IMG/VR virus record: IMGVR_UViG_3300034104_004059
Location: 1-43,309 of that record
Direction: 5' to 3' (one strand)
Length of the DNA: 43,309 nt
From: a virus
The notes beneath the pieces were generated by a model. The model was not told where the DNA came from. It saw only the letters and a list, made by a program, of their open reading frames with translations, and searched no databases. The first letter of the stretch is position 1, and every line of letters begins with the position of its first letter. The position numbers and the translations under genes are program-made. Of this stretch, positions 15,356-24,022 are shown in pieces.

Positions 15356-16287
15356 TGATAAAACAAGTTAAAAAAGTTAAAAATCCTACTTTATTTAGAC
15401 CAATGATTTATAGTAGACATCCAAGTCATAATGTATTAAGGTCTAATACTAAGAATATTAGATTATTACCATATCGTTCAGTTATAAGGTTTGGCTCAAC
15501 TACTGAATGTCCTGATACAGTTGCTAAAGGAGGTAATAGAATTGAAATTAATACGATAGAAGCTGTTAAAAATTCAGCTTCTAAATTATTAATGAAACAA
15601 AAGTTTACTGAAGCTCAAGTTAGTACTGCAGATTGGTTTTGTCCTATCAATAAAAATGCTGAAGATTATTTTGAAAGTTATAATAAAGATGAAAATAATA
15701 ATTTTTATCTAACTGTTAATGGTATAGGAAATATTGAAAGACTATATTATCCTATTGTTGCTAAAGCACATTTTGGTTCTAAAGGTAAAGGTAATACTTT
15801 AATTAAAACTAAAGAAGACTTAGATTCTTGGGTTGTTGGTAAAAATTTATCTCATTATATTTTTGAGAAATTTGTGAATTATGGTCATGAATTTAGATTA
15901 CATGTTACAGAAGATGGTTGTTTTTATGCTTGTAGAAAAGCTTTAAAATCAGGTGTTCCAGATTCTGAAAAATGGAGAAGACATGATGATATTTGTATTT
16001 GGTTTTTAGAAACTTCACCAGAATTTTATAAACCTAATAGTTGGAATAACATTGAAGAAGATTGTATTAAGGCTTTAAAAGCTATTGGTGCAGATATATT
16101 ATCTTTTGATGTTAAAGTTCAAACACCTACAGACGCTAAAGGTAATCTTAGAGGTTATCAAGAGTTTATTTTAATAGAATGTAACTCAGCATCATCAATG
16201 GATAATGGTACAGGAAATATTTCTGTATGTGCTCAAAAATATATTGAAGAATTACCTAAAATTATAACAAGAAAAGCTACAAAATAA
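15355..16287 (+). CDS. ATP-grasp carboxylate-amine ligase
   Basis: The 310-residue protein has the ATP-grasp core: PIVAKAHFGSKGKGN (K137 and the glycine-rich loop), EKFVN and EFRLHV strands, and the metal-binding FILIECNSASSM (E275, N277). ATP-grasp enzymes activate a carboxylate as acyl phosphate and join it to an amine or thiol. The N-terminal 60 residues are variable. It is translationally coupled on both sides (one-base overlaps at 15355 and 16287), which suggests joint work with the amidotransferase-like and neighbouring genes. Substrate unknown. Confidence 0.88.
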   Translation: MIKQVKKVKNPTLFRPMIYSRHPSHNVLRSNTKNIRLLPYRSVIRFGSTTECPDTVAKGGNRIEINTIEAVKNSASKLLMKQKFTEAQVSTADWFCPINKNAEDYFESYNKDENNNFYLTVNGIGNIERLYYPIVAKAHFGSKGKGNTLIKTKEDLDSWVVGKNLSHYIFEKFVNYGHEFRLHVTEDGCFYACRKALKSGVPDSEKWRRHDDICIWFLETSPEFYKPNSWNNIEEDCIKALKAIGADILSFDVKVQTPTDAKGNLRGYQEFILIECNSASSMDNGTGNISVCAQKYIEELPKIITRKATK

Positions 16288-16790
16288 TGGAAAGAATTAG
16301 TCCTATTACTGGGAATCCTGTTAGAAAATATACTAGAAAATCTGTTCCAGTTGAAATTGCAGAAGTTGTTGAAAAAAAAGTACAAGTAGAAAAAAAAGAA
16401 GAATATGATGGTATTCTTAAAAAAGAAGATTTTATATTTTATAAAGATGTTTCTAGTATAAGTGATTATGATTTTAAAATGGCTGTTATTAAAAGAAGTA
16501 CGTATTCATCTTCTACTTTATATTTTAGTTATGGACCTACTGTTAATTGTCAAATGATGACAGTTGGAGCTTTTGGACCTTTTTTACAAGTTGAGACTAA
16601 AATACTAGAACAACTTAAAGCTATAAAAGATAATTTTAAAAAAAATATACTTTTAGTAGATATAAGACACGAATATATGAAATATTTTAATGGAAAAATA
16701 CCAAAAGATATGATTATAATGATTTCTCCATATGTATCAACAAATGGTAGTAAAATGAATATATGTTTAATTAATATGACAAAATTATAA
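16287..16790 (+). CDS. Unknown protein inside the amidoligase cluster (167 aa)
   Basis: The N-terminal 50 residues are rich in Lys, Glu, Val and Pro (MERISPITGNPVRKY), likely flexible. The rest has strands around FIFYKDVSSI, STLYFSYG, TVGAFGPFLQVE and NILLVDIRHEYM, a beta-alpha plan somewhat like an acyltransferase half but with no recognised catalytic residue. It is coupled to the ATP-grasp gene by a one-base overlap. It could be a carrier, adaptor or unrecognised enzyme of the pathway. Confidence 0.6.
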   Translation: MERISPITGNPVRKYTRKSVPVEIAEVVEKKVQVEKKEEYDGILKKEDFIFYKDVSSISDYDFKMAVIKRSTYSSSTLYFSYGPTVNCQMMTVGAFGPFLQVETKILEQLKAIKDNFKKNILLVDIRHEYMKYFNGKIPKDMIIMISPYVSTNGSKMNICLINMTKL

Positions 16791-16792
16791 AA

Positions 16793-17971
16793 ATGAAAGA
16801 AGAATTAGAAGAATGGTTAAATAAAACAATTGAAATATATCCTGAAATTACTAGAGAAAAAATGGATAGTTTATTAAATAGAGATATGTCTAGTCGTTTA
16901 TATAGTGAAATTCCTTCAAATAGTATTATTAATGGACATCAACAAAAAATTGATTATATGATGAATACGTTAAAAGAATTAAAACAACCTAAAGAAAAAT
17001 CTAAATTAAATTTAGTAATTGCAGATGGTAGTAGTTCTATGGAATATGTAGAATATTTATCAACAGAATTTGATGTTAATGTTGTTAATATTAAAAATGT
17101 TAAACGTAAAAAAGATATTGATTTAGTATTATTTACAGGAGGAGAAGATGTTGATCCAGAATTATATGGAGAAAAAGTTGGTAAACATACATATATTAAT
17201 AAAACTCGTGATAAAAAAGAAAGAGAGTGTTTTAATTTCTTTAAAGGTTACGTACCAATGCTTGGTATATGTAGAGGAAATCAACTATTATGTGTTCTTA
17301 ATGGTGGTAAATTAATTCAACATGTTGAAGGTCATGGTAGAGAACATACTATGATAATTGATGGAAATTCTAGACCTGTACCAATTACTTCAACACATCA
17401 TCAAATGGTATATCCTTTTAATTTAAAAAATGATAAATATAAATTAGTTGCTTATTCTGAATTTTATAAAAGTAAAACATATTTAAATGGTGATAATAAA
17501 GAAATTGAATTAAGTAAAGATTTTTTAGAACCTGAAATTGTATATTATCCAAATACTAAGTGTTTAGGTATTCAAGGGCATCCTGAATATGGAAGCTGTG
17601 ATGATAGTACTAAAAAACTTTGTATGAGGTTAATTAAAAAGTATTTATTTAGTGATAATGAATCTAAAAAATCTGAATCATATAAATGGGAAGATAATTA
17701 TGATTATATAGAAACTGAAGAACCAGCTATTGGTAGTTATGTACATAAAACCATACCTTCAAATTATAAAAATTTTTACCATGATAGCTTTAAAAGTGGG
17801 ATAGATGCTATTCCAAGTTTAGATTCAGATAGTAATCTTGATAAAAAACTTAATGCTTTTTCTAAAGAATATATTGATAAAGTGTTTATTGATCCTAGTG
17901 TATATTATAGTAACACACCTTCAGAATTTCAAACTAAAACTATTCCTGTAAATAAAGAATTTAAAGATTAA
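16793..17971 (+). CDS. Second class I glutamine amidotransferase-like / C26 hydrolase, with C-terminal extension
   Basis: The 392-residue protein has an N-terminal helical segment of about 75 residues, then the amidotransferase fold: LVLFTGGEDVDPELYG, LGICRGNQLL with Cys160, THHQMVYP and IQGHPEYG with His263 and Glu265. The triad is complete. After about residue 290 there is a charged, Ser/Lys/Tyr-rich tail of about 100 residues absent from the paralog at 14660. The tail may bind partners. It is likely a hydrolase or amidotransferase acting on glutamyl-amide bonds, like its paralog. Confidence 0.82.
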   Translation: MKEELEEWLNKTIEIYPEITREKMDSLLNRDMSSRLYSEIPSNSIINGHQQKIDYMMNTLKELKQPKEKSKLNLVIADGSSSMEYVEYLSTEFDVNVVNIKNVKRKKDIDLVLFTGGEDVDPELYGEKVGKHTYINKTRDKKERECFNFFKGYVPMLGICRGNQLLCVLNGGKLIQHVEGHGREHTMIIDGNSRPVPITSTHHQMVYPFNLKNDKYKLVAYSEFYKSKTYLNGDNKEIELSKDFLEPEIVYYPNTKCLGIQGHPEYGSCDDSTKKLCMRLIKKYLFSDNESKKSESYKWEDNYDYIETEEPAIGSYVHKTIPSNYKNFYHDSFKSGIDAIPSLDSDSNLDKKLNAFSKEYIDKVFIDPSVYYSNTPSEFQTKTIPVNKEFKD

Positions 17972-17985
17972 TAAAAAGTATAAAA

Positions 17986-18798
17986 ATGACAAAAATAAAA
18001 AATATTACAATTGGTACAGATCCAGAAATGTTTCTTAAAAAAGATGGTGTTATAATTTCAGCAATTGGTAAAATAGGAGGGTCTAAACATGATCCTCTTC
18101 CAATCTCTGATAATGGACATTTTATTCAAGAAGATAATGTTGCAATTGAATACAATATTCCAGCTTGTACAACTAAAGAAGAATTTATTTACCATAATAA
18201 TTTTGTAAAAGATTATTTAGATACAGTTGTTACAGCTATAGGTTGTGAATTAGATTTCTCAGCATCTGCAATTTTATCTGATGAAGAATTAGATTCTGAT
18301 CAAGCTAGATTAGCTGGTTGTGAACCTGATTTTGATGTATGGAGACAAGATGTTAATATAGCTCCAGATTTAAGTGCTAGTAATATGAGAGTGTGTGGTG
18401 GTCATATTAGTATTGGTTGGGATAATCCAACAGAATCTTCACAAGAAGATATGGTTAAAGCTATGGATGCAACCTTAGGTTTAAAATCATTATTTTTAGA
18501 TTCTGATACAGAACGTAAAAAATTATATGGTAAAGCAGGTTGTTTTAGATTTCGTGATTATGGAATTGAATACAGAACTTTATCTAATTTTTGGATTAAA
18601 ACTAATGAATCTTTAGCTTGGGCTTTTGATACAACAATGGAAGCTATTGAATTAGTTAATTCTGGTAAAATAGATTTGATTAAAGAAAAATACGCAGACA
18701 AAATTGTTGAAGCAATTAATACAAATAATAAATCATTAGCTCAGGAATTATTAAATGAATTTTCACTTATTAATTCAGAAAAACTAGAATTAGTATAA
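17986..18798 (+). CDS. COOH-NH2 ligase, phage phiEco32-type (amidoligase-like)
   Basis: The 270-residue protein shows the family's signature: ITIGTDPEMFLKKDG (Glu14), DNVAIEYN (Glu55), CGGHISIGWD (His140) and DYGIEYRTLSNFW (Glu195, Arg197). These acidic and histidine residues form the ATP/Mg site of glutamine-synthetase-fold carboxylate-amine ligases. The family was first noted in phages such as phiEco32. It would make an amide bond between a carboxylate and an amine. It is followed by the class II amidotransferase and a second amidoligase. Substrate unknown. Confidence 0.88.
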   Translation: MTKIKNITIGTDPEMFLKKDGVIISAIGKIGGSKHDPLPISDNGHFIQEDNVAIEYNIPACTTKEEFIYHNNFVKDYLDTVVTAIGCELDFSASAILSDEELDSDQARLAGCEPDFDVWRQDVNIAPDLSASNMRVCGGHISIGWDNPTESSQEDMVKAMDATLGLKSLFLDSDTERKKLYGKAGCFRFRDYGIEYRTLSNFWIKTNESLAWAFDTTMEAIELVNSGKIDLIKEKYADKIVEAINTNNKSLAQELLNEFSLINSEKLELV

Positions 18799-18819
18799 AA
18801 TAATTAAAAAAAAATAAAA

Positions 18820-20805
18820 ATGGCAATAAAAATAATTCTAATATTAGCATTATTACAATATATATATTACTTTATATTTAAACCTAAATTAAATATTTTA
18901 TCTTGTGGAATTTTTGGTCAAGCTACAAATACACCAGTGAAATTAGATGTATCTTCTGTTAATATTCTTGGAATATATAATATAGAAAGAGGTAAACAAT
19001 CTTGTGGTTTAACTTGGGATGGAGATATTCAACATGGCATTGATAAAGATAAACTTTATAGTGACTTTATTAAAAATAGAAATATTAAACCAAAATATTT
19101 TCCAACTATGTTTGGACACACTAGACAATCTAGTTATGGAAATATTGTTAATTTAGATAACGCACATCCTTTTGGATATGGTATCAGTGCTGATAAAAAT
19201 AGTTATGAGTTTATATTTGTTCATAACGGAACATTAAAAAATTCTAAAGAATTAGCAGCTAAATATAATATTGATACAATTGTAAAGTATCAAAAAAAAA
19301 TGCATAATAGTGAAAATACATATGAAACAACTAGAACTAAAATTGACTCAGAAATTCTAGGTGAAATATTATGGCAAGAAAAATCTTATCATGTATTGAG
19401 TGAATATGTAGGTACAGCTGCTTGTGCTTGGATGTGGTGTAATGAACCTAATAAATTATATTTATGGTCAGGTGCTTCTAAATTACATATAGATGATACA
19501 GATGGTAAAATATTTGAAGAAAGACCTTTGTGTGTTTATAATAAAAGTAAAAATAATATGTTTTTTTCATCATTAGAAGATAGTTTAACTACTATTGGTG
19601 GTGTTTTAAACAATAATATTGAACAAATTGCTGTAAATACAGTACATATAATTACTAACGGTGACTATAAAAATTGTGAAAAAATTCTTTCTACTAGAAA
19701 AAATGCTTGTCAAGATGATAGTTATAAAGCACCCAGGCACAATCATTACGGAGGAAATCATAGAACTCAAAACTATTATGATACCATACTTAATGATGGT
19801 ATTGATTATAGTAATCCTAGTTCTGCTTATTGTAATGTAAAAAATGTAACAGGTATGGATATAACAGAAGATATTCCATTACATAATATAAACAATTATT
19901 TAGGTAAAGTTTATTCAAAAGGTCTTAGATATTGGAAAAACGGACATGTAATTAATGGTATATATATGTATATTCTTGGTTATGGTTTTAAAAGACTTGG
20001 TGATAGTTATGTTGAAGCTTATGCTGAAATTGAAAAAAATCGTGGTAAAGTATTTTCAACAGGAGGAGATTTTTCTTATACTATAACAGAAGGTCAAATT
20101 CCAATTCAAAAAGAATCTAAAATACAATTACATTATTTTATTGATGGTGCAATGTTAAAAACTCATTCTGATTATATTAAATGTCAAGAAATGAAAAAAA
20201 ATATGACATCTGGAACTAAATATATAGGAGTTGTAGAATTATCAAGTATGTCTAAACATCCAGTAGCAACCATGTTAACATCTAAAAAACCTCCAGTTTA
20301 TCTTGACGGTGGTTATTATACAGGAAATTGTGTAGAATTAGGTTTTGAAAAAGTTTATTATTTTGATAATGGTAAATTTATGAAATGTAGTAGAAGATTA
20401 GATTTAACTGAAGAAAAACCAGTTATTCAATTACCTATAAATTTTAAAAAAGAAGAACCTCAAATTGTACATAATCCACAAATTTTAAATCAGGCTGTTA
20501 ATAATATTAGAAATTATGAAAAAGAATGGGAAGATGATCTTAAAAAAGAAACTTTAAATAAAATCATTGAAACTCATTTTGAAACAGAAATTGATGAAGA
20601 ACTAAATGAAGAAGATGTTGATGAATTTATTACGGATTTTGTTAGTGAAAGTTTTATATCATTAATAGAAGATATTGAATCTAAAATGAAAGATTTAAAA
20701 GATTACAAAGAAAATTCAATTGCAAAAGATGCGATTAGAACTTTTGATATGATTTTAAATGTTTGTAATCAATATATTACAGAACCAAGAAAAGAAAAAG
20801 AATAA
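18820..20805 (+). CDS. Class II glutamine amidotransferase-like (Ntn hydrolase) with hydrophobic N-terminal leader
   Basis: Residues 29-260 resemble class II (Ntn-type) amidotransferases: C29-G-I-F-G-Q, then GHTRQSSYGN, ANPFG-like DNAHPFGYG, FIFVHNGTL and a later SSLEDSLTTIGG. In this family the Cys must be the N-terminal residue after processing. Here it is preceded by 28 residues, of which about 4-20 form a strongly hydrophobic segment, so leader cleavage or a membrane anchor is needed. The C-terminal 400 residues are unknown, with two Cys/Gly-rich parts and an acidic helical tail. It probably supplies ammonia to the nearby ligases. Coupled to the next gene by a one-base overlap. Confidence 0.8.
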   Translation: MAIKIILILALLQYIYYFIFKPKLNILSCGIFGQATNTPVKLDVSSVNILGIYNIERGKQSCGLTWDGDIQHGIDKDKLYSDFIKNRNIKPKYFPTMFGHTRQSSYGNIVNLDNAHPFGYGISADKNSYEFIFVHNGTLKNSKELAAKYNIDTIVKYQKKMHNSENTYETTRTKIDSEILGEILWQEKSYHVLSEYVGTAACAWMWCNEPNKLYLWSGASKLHIDDTDGKIFEERPLCVYNKSKNNMFFSSLEDSLTTIGGVLNNNIEQIAVNTVHIITNGDYKNCEKILSTRKNACQDDSYKAPRHNHYGGNHRTQNYYDTILNDGIDYSNPSSAYCNVKNVTGMDITEDIPLHNINNYLGKVYSKGLRYWKNGHVINGIYMYILGYGFKRLGDSYVEAYAEIEKNRGKVFSTGGDFSYTITEGQIPIQKESKIQLHYFIDGAMLKTHSDYIKCQEMKKNMTSGTKYIGVVELSSMSKHPVATMLTSKKPPVYLDGGYYTGNCVELGFEKVYYFDNGKFMKCSRRLDLTEEKPVIQLPINFKKEEPQIVHNPQILNQAVNNIRNYEKEWEDDLKKETLNKIIETHFETEIDEELNEEDVDEFITDFVSESFISLIEDIESKMKDLKDYKENSIAKDAIRTFDMILNVCNQYITEPRKEKE

Positions 20806-22535
20806 TGAGTAAAGAAAAAGTAGTTATAACAGTTAAAGATGAAAGTTTACCTATATCTAAATGTAGACAATTTGATAAAAAATGGTATAAAATAGGTGAT
20901 GTTAAAATAGAAAATTCTGGTGATTGTTATTTTATTAAAAATAGATATTATCGAGAAGAAACTGGTAGTGTTGTATTTAATTACAGTATCAATGAATATG
21001 TTTTAAAAGATGATAGTGTAATTAAAGGAATTATTAATATTGATGAAAACAACATTGTTAAATTTGGTTATTTTAACTATGATAAAAAACATGCTGTTAT
21101 TAAATTAGAAAATGGTAGTAAATGTAATATATTAAATGAAGAATGTCTTTTAAATAATAAATTATATCGTGAAATTTTATCTACTGGTGAATATTCACAT
21201 ATTAGTTTAATTCCAGCTAAGAAATTTAATAGTATGTTAATTCCAAAACAAGAATATAAACATAGTTTACCTTATGACTCAAAGGGAATTACAAATCAAT
21301 TTTTAAGTTTATATAATAATAATTACAATCCCAAAATATTTGAAAATGTTTCTTTATATTCTAAAGTATTAGGAAATTTAACATTTGGATTAGAGTTTGA
21401 AACGACTAAAGGTTTTATTCCTGAGAGAATTATTAATAATTATGGTTTGATTCCTTTAAGGGATGGTAGTATTAGTGGTATTGAATATGTTACAGTTCCT
21501 TTACAAAGTGAAAAAGGGTTACAATATGTAATTGATATTTCTAAAATATTAGAACATAGGACTGTTTATGATAAAACTTGTTCTTTACATCAACATATTG
21601 GAAATATACCTAGAACTAAAGAATTTATTTTATCTTTCTTTAAAGTAACATGTGCTATTCAAAATGAAATTTTTGAAATGTTTCCATTATTTAAAAAATA
21701 TAATTTTAGAGTTAAAAATAAAAATTATAGTAAACCTTATCCTATTTATAATTTGTTAAGTCAAATGGATAGTGTAATTAATACTAATAATATTGATGAA
21801 AACTTTAATATATTATATAAATATTTATCTAGTGGACAAGAATTTAAAGATGTTGGAAGTGATTTAGATAATGTAACCATTCATCCAAGTGATCCAAATG
21901 GTAATCAAAAATGGTTGATAAAAAATAGATATTATATTCATAATATGATCCCTCTTATTTTTGGTAATAAACAAACTATTGAATTTAGAATTCATACTCC
22001 TACATATGATGTAAATAAAATAGTTCCTTTTATGTTTATAAATAGTATTTTAATTAATTATACTATTCAAAATCAAAATGAAATATTAGGAACTCGTGGT
22101 TTTTTATGTAATAAAAATTTATCAAATATTATTACAGAGTATCTAAATAATTTTAAATTTAATGATGGTGGTAATTTACATGCTTCTTTATTACATTATA
22201 TTGATAGTAGAAAAAAAGATACTGAATCACAAAATATTAATGGTGATATTGTTGGTGATGAAACTAAAATTAGATCTTGTAATTTTGTAAATTGGACTAA
22301 AGAAGTTAATGAAAAACAAGAATATTTATATATGGATAAAAAATCTATTTATAAACATATTGATGGTTTTGTGTCAGATCCGTATGAAGTAGAAATAGAA
22401 CGAATATTAGACCATATGGTTAAAGGAAGAATGTCTGTTTCTACAGGTAATTCTAAAATAAGTTTTTACAGAAAAGAACAGAAAGATTATAGAAATAAAA
22501 ATAATTTATCTCCAATTTTAACATATGAAGAATAA
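20805..22535 (+). CDS. Amidoligase (PF12224-type) with N-terminal extension
   Basis: The C-terminal catalytic part has FGLEFETT (Glu197, Glu199), RDGSISGIEYVT, SLHQHIGN (His262, His264) and TIEFRIHTPT (Glu393, Arg395). These match the glutamine-synthetase-fold amidoligases. The first 190 residues include a small beta-rich region and are not recognised. The total of 576 residues is longer than a simple amidoligase. With the neighbouring ligase at 17986 it makes two distinct ATP-dependent amide-forming enzymes in one operon. It is coupled to the UDG-like gene by a one-base overlap. Confidence 0.88.
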   Translation: MSKEKVVITVKDESLPISKCRQFDKKWYKIGDVKIENSGDCYFIKNRYYREETGSVVFNYSINEYVLKDDSVIKGIINIDENNIVKFGYFNYDKKHAVIKLENGSKCNILNEECLLNNKLYREILSTGEYSHISLIPAKKFNSMLIPKQEYKHSLPYDSKGITNQFLSLYNNNYNPKIFENVSLYSKVLGNLTFGLEFETTKGFIPERIINNYGLIPLRDGSISGIEYVTVPLQSEKGLQYVIDISKILEHRTVYDKTCSLHQHIGNIPRTKEFILSFFKVTCAIQNEIFEMFPLFKKYNFRVKNKNYSKPYPIYNLLSQMDSVINTNNIDENFNILYKYLSSGQEFKDVGSDLDNVTIHPSDPNGNQKWLIKNRYYIHNMIPLIFGNKQTIEFRIHTPTYDVNKIVPFMFINSILINYTIQNQNEILGTRGFLCNKNLSNIITEYLNNFKFNDGGNLHASLLHYIDSRKKDTESQNINGDIVGDETKIRSCNFVNWTKEVNEKQEYLYMDKKSIYKHIDGFVSDPYEVEIERILDHMVKGRMSVSTGNSKISFYRKEQKDYRNKNNLSPILTYEE

Positions 22536-23245
22536 TGGTACTAGTACATAAAGAAAGTTTAACAAATCGTCGTATTAGTATAAACTGGCAAAAAGATATA
22601 GGGGATTGGGTAGATCCTCTATATTCTTTGCTAGAATCTGACTATATTGATGATTTAGTAACTTTTATTCAACAGAAATATTTACAATCTGAACATGTTT
22701 ATCCTAAAAAAAGTAGATTATTTAAACCCTTTCAATATTGTAAATATGATGAACTAAAAGTTGTAATGATTTCAAACAATGCTCCTATTAGTGAATATGC
22801 TTCAGGTTTTGGATTTGGTATTAATAGTTTTGATGAAAAAGCACTTTTACCAAACTTATTAGAAAGTCTTAAAATATTAATTAAAGAAAGTTTATATCCT
22901 AGTATTAAAGGAACTATATTTTTTGATAGTACATTACAAGATTATGCTGAACAAGGTGTTTTATTTTTAAATACATCTTTAACAGTAGAAGCAAATGAAA
23001 GTCATAGTGATATTTGGAGAAACTTTGTTAGACAAGTTATTAAAACAATTAGTAAAGAAAAAGATAATATTATATTTGTATTTTTAAATGGTGAAAATGA
23101 ACTATTTGAAAAATACATTGACGTTAATAAACATTATATTTTAAGAAATGCAGGATCTACTTTACCTCATTATAGTAATATAATTAGTAAAATAGAAGAT
23201 ATAATATTATGTAAATACGGTTCAAGAGAACATATACAATGGTAA
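22535..23245 (+). CDS. Uracil-DNA glycosylase-fold protein, catalytic residues replaced
   Basis: The 236-residue protein aligns along its length with UDG: KVVMISNN, then GFGFGI, QGVLFLNTSLTVEANESHS (Asn146 kept) and FVFLNG. However the GQDPYH motif is SNNAPI (Asn82 where the catalytic Asp belongs), and the HPSPLS motif is GSTLPH (Gly207 where the His belongs). By eye it cannot be a normal UDG. Catalytically altered UDG homologues can act as polymerase processivity factors in poxviruses; a similar role here is only a suggestion. Immediately downstream of the amidoligase cluster. Confidence 0.75.
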   Translation: MVLVHKESLTNRRISINWQKDIGDWVDPLYSLLESDYIDDLVTFIQQKYLQSEHVYPKKSRLFKPFQYCKYDELKVVMISNNAPISEYASGFGFGINSFDEKALLPNLLESLKILIKESLYPSIKGTIFFDSTLQDYAEQGVLFLNTSLTVEANESHSDIWRNFVRQVIKTISKEKDNIIFVFLNGENELFEKYIDVNKHYILRNAGSTLPHYSNIISKIEDIILCKYGSREHIQW

Positions 23246-23712
23246 ATAATATGATATTTATCCCTTATAACACTCCTTCACTTAAAAATAGTAAGGTTAA
23301 AACAAGTAAAGGGATATTTAGTTCAACAACAGTTAAAAAATATCTTAGTAAACTAGGTATTCAATCTTATTCTTCAAGTAAAAAGATTGTTAAAGGTTAT
23401 GTTAATAGACCAAATAAATTTGAAGCTTTAAAAGAACAATTTGAATTAGCTTTAGGTAATAAAGAATTTCCAATATTAATATGTTTTCATTTTATTAGAG
23501 ATAGTAAAAGAGCATTTGATTTTGGTAATGCTTCAGAAGTAATTTTTGACTTATTAACAGCTCATAACATTATACCTGATGATAATATTAAATTTACAAT
23601 ACCGTCTGTAATGACTATAGACGGTATTTTACCTACAGAAGAAAATATGCATAAATTAGAATGGTATAGTGTTGACAAAGAAAATTGTGGCACGTGGATT
23701 AAAATAATTTAA
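23239..23712 (+). CDS. RusA-family Holliday junction resolvase-like
   Basis: The 157-residue protein has a beta-rich N-terminus (MIFIPYNTPSLKNSK) and the RusA-type segment KRAFDFGNASEVIFDLLTAHNIIPDDNIKF, in which the D-F-G-N and I-P-D-D acids fit the metal-binding site. RusA enzymes cut Holliday junctions. The start used here overlaps the previous stop; an internal ATG at 23251 giving MIFIPYNT is equally likely. It is placed among recombination genes. Confidence 0.78.
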   Translation: MVNNMIFIPYNTPSLKNSKVKTSKGIFSSTTVKKYLSKLGIQSYSSSKKIVKGYVNRPNKFEALKEQFELALGNKEFPILICFHFIRDSKRAFDFGNASEVIFDLLTAHNIIPDDNIKFTIPSVMTIDGILPTEENMHKLEWYSVDKENCGTWIKII

Positions 23713-23722
23713 TTAAATAAAA

Positions 23723-24022
23723 ATGAAAAAAGAACTGTTACAAAAAATTAGTGAATTATGTTATTTTGTTTTAGATGATAAAGAATGTAAAAAATTTTTA
23801 TTATATCTTATTAAAGATGATGTTAATTCTGCAAGATTATATTTAGATAAAGTGATTGAAAATATTGAATTTCAATTTGCATTTGAATCAGAAGATGAGG
23901 AATTAAAACGTCAATTAAAACATTCTAACACACTAATGGATTTAGTAATAGAACTGACAATAGTGAATGATAGAGACAACGAAGAAGGAAAGCAAGTTAG
24001 AGAAATTACTTCAGGACAATGA
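23723..24022 (+). CDS. Small helical protein (99 aa)
   Basis: A mostly helical 99-residue protein (KKELLQKISELCYFVL..., EDEELKRQLKHSN) with no enzyme motif. It overlaps the start of the nuclease gene by about 56 bases, so translation is coupled or the start of the next gene is later. The function is unknown. Confidence 0.6.
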   Translation: MKKELLQKISELCYFVLDDKECKKFLLYLIKDDVNSARLYLDKVIENIEFQFAFESEDEELKRQLKHSNTLMDLVIELTIVNDRDNEEGKQVREITSGQ

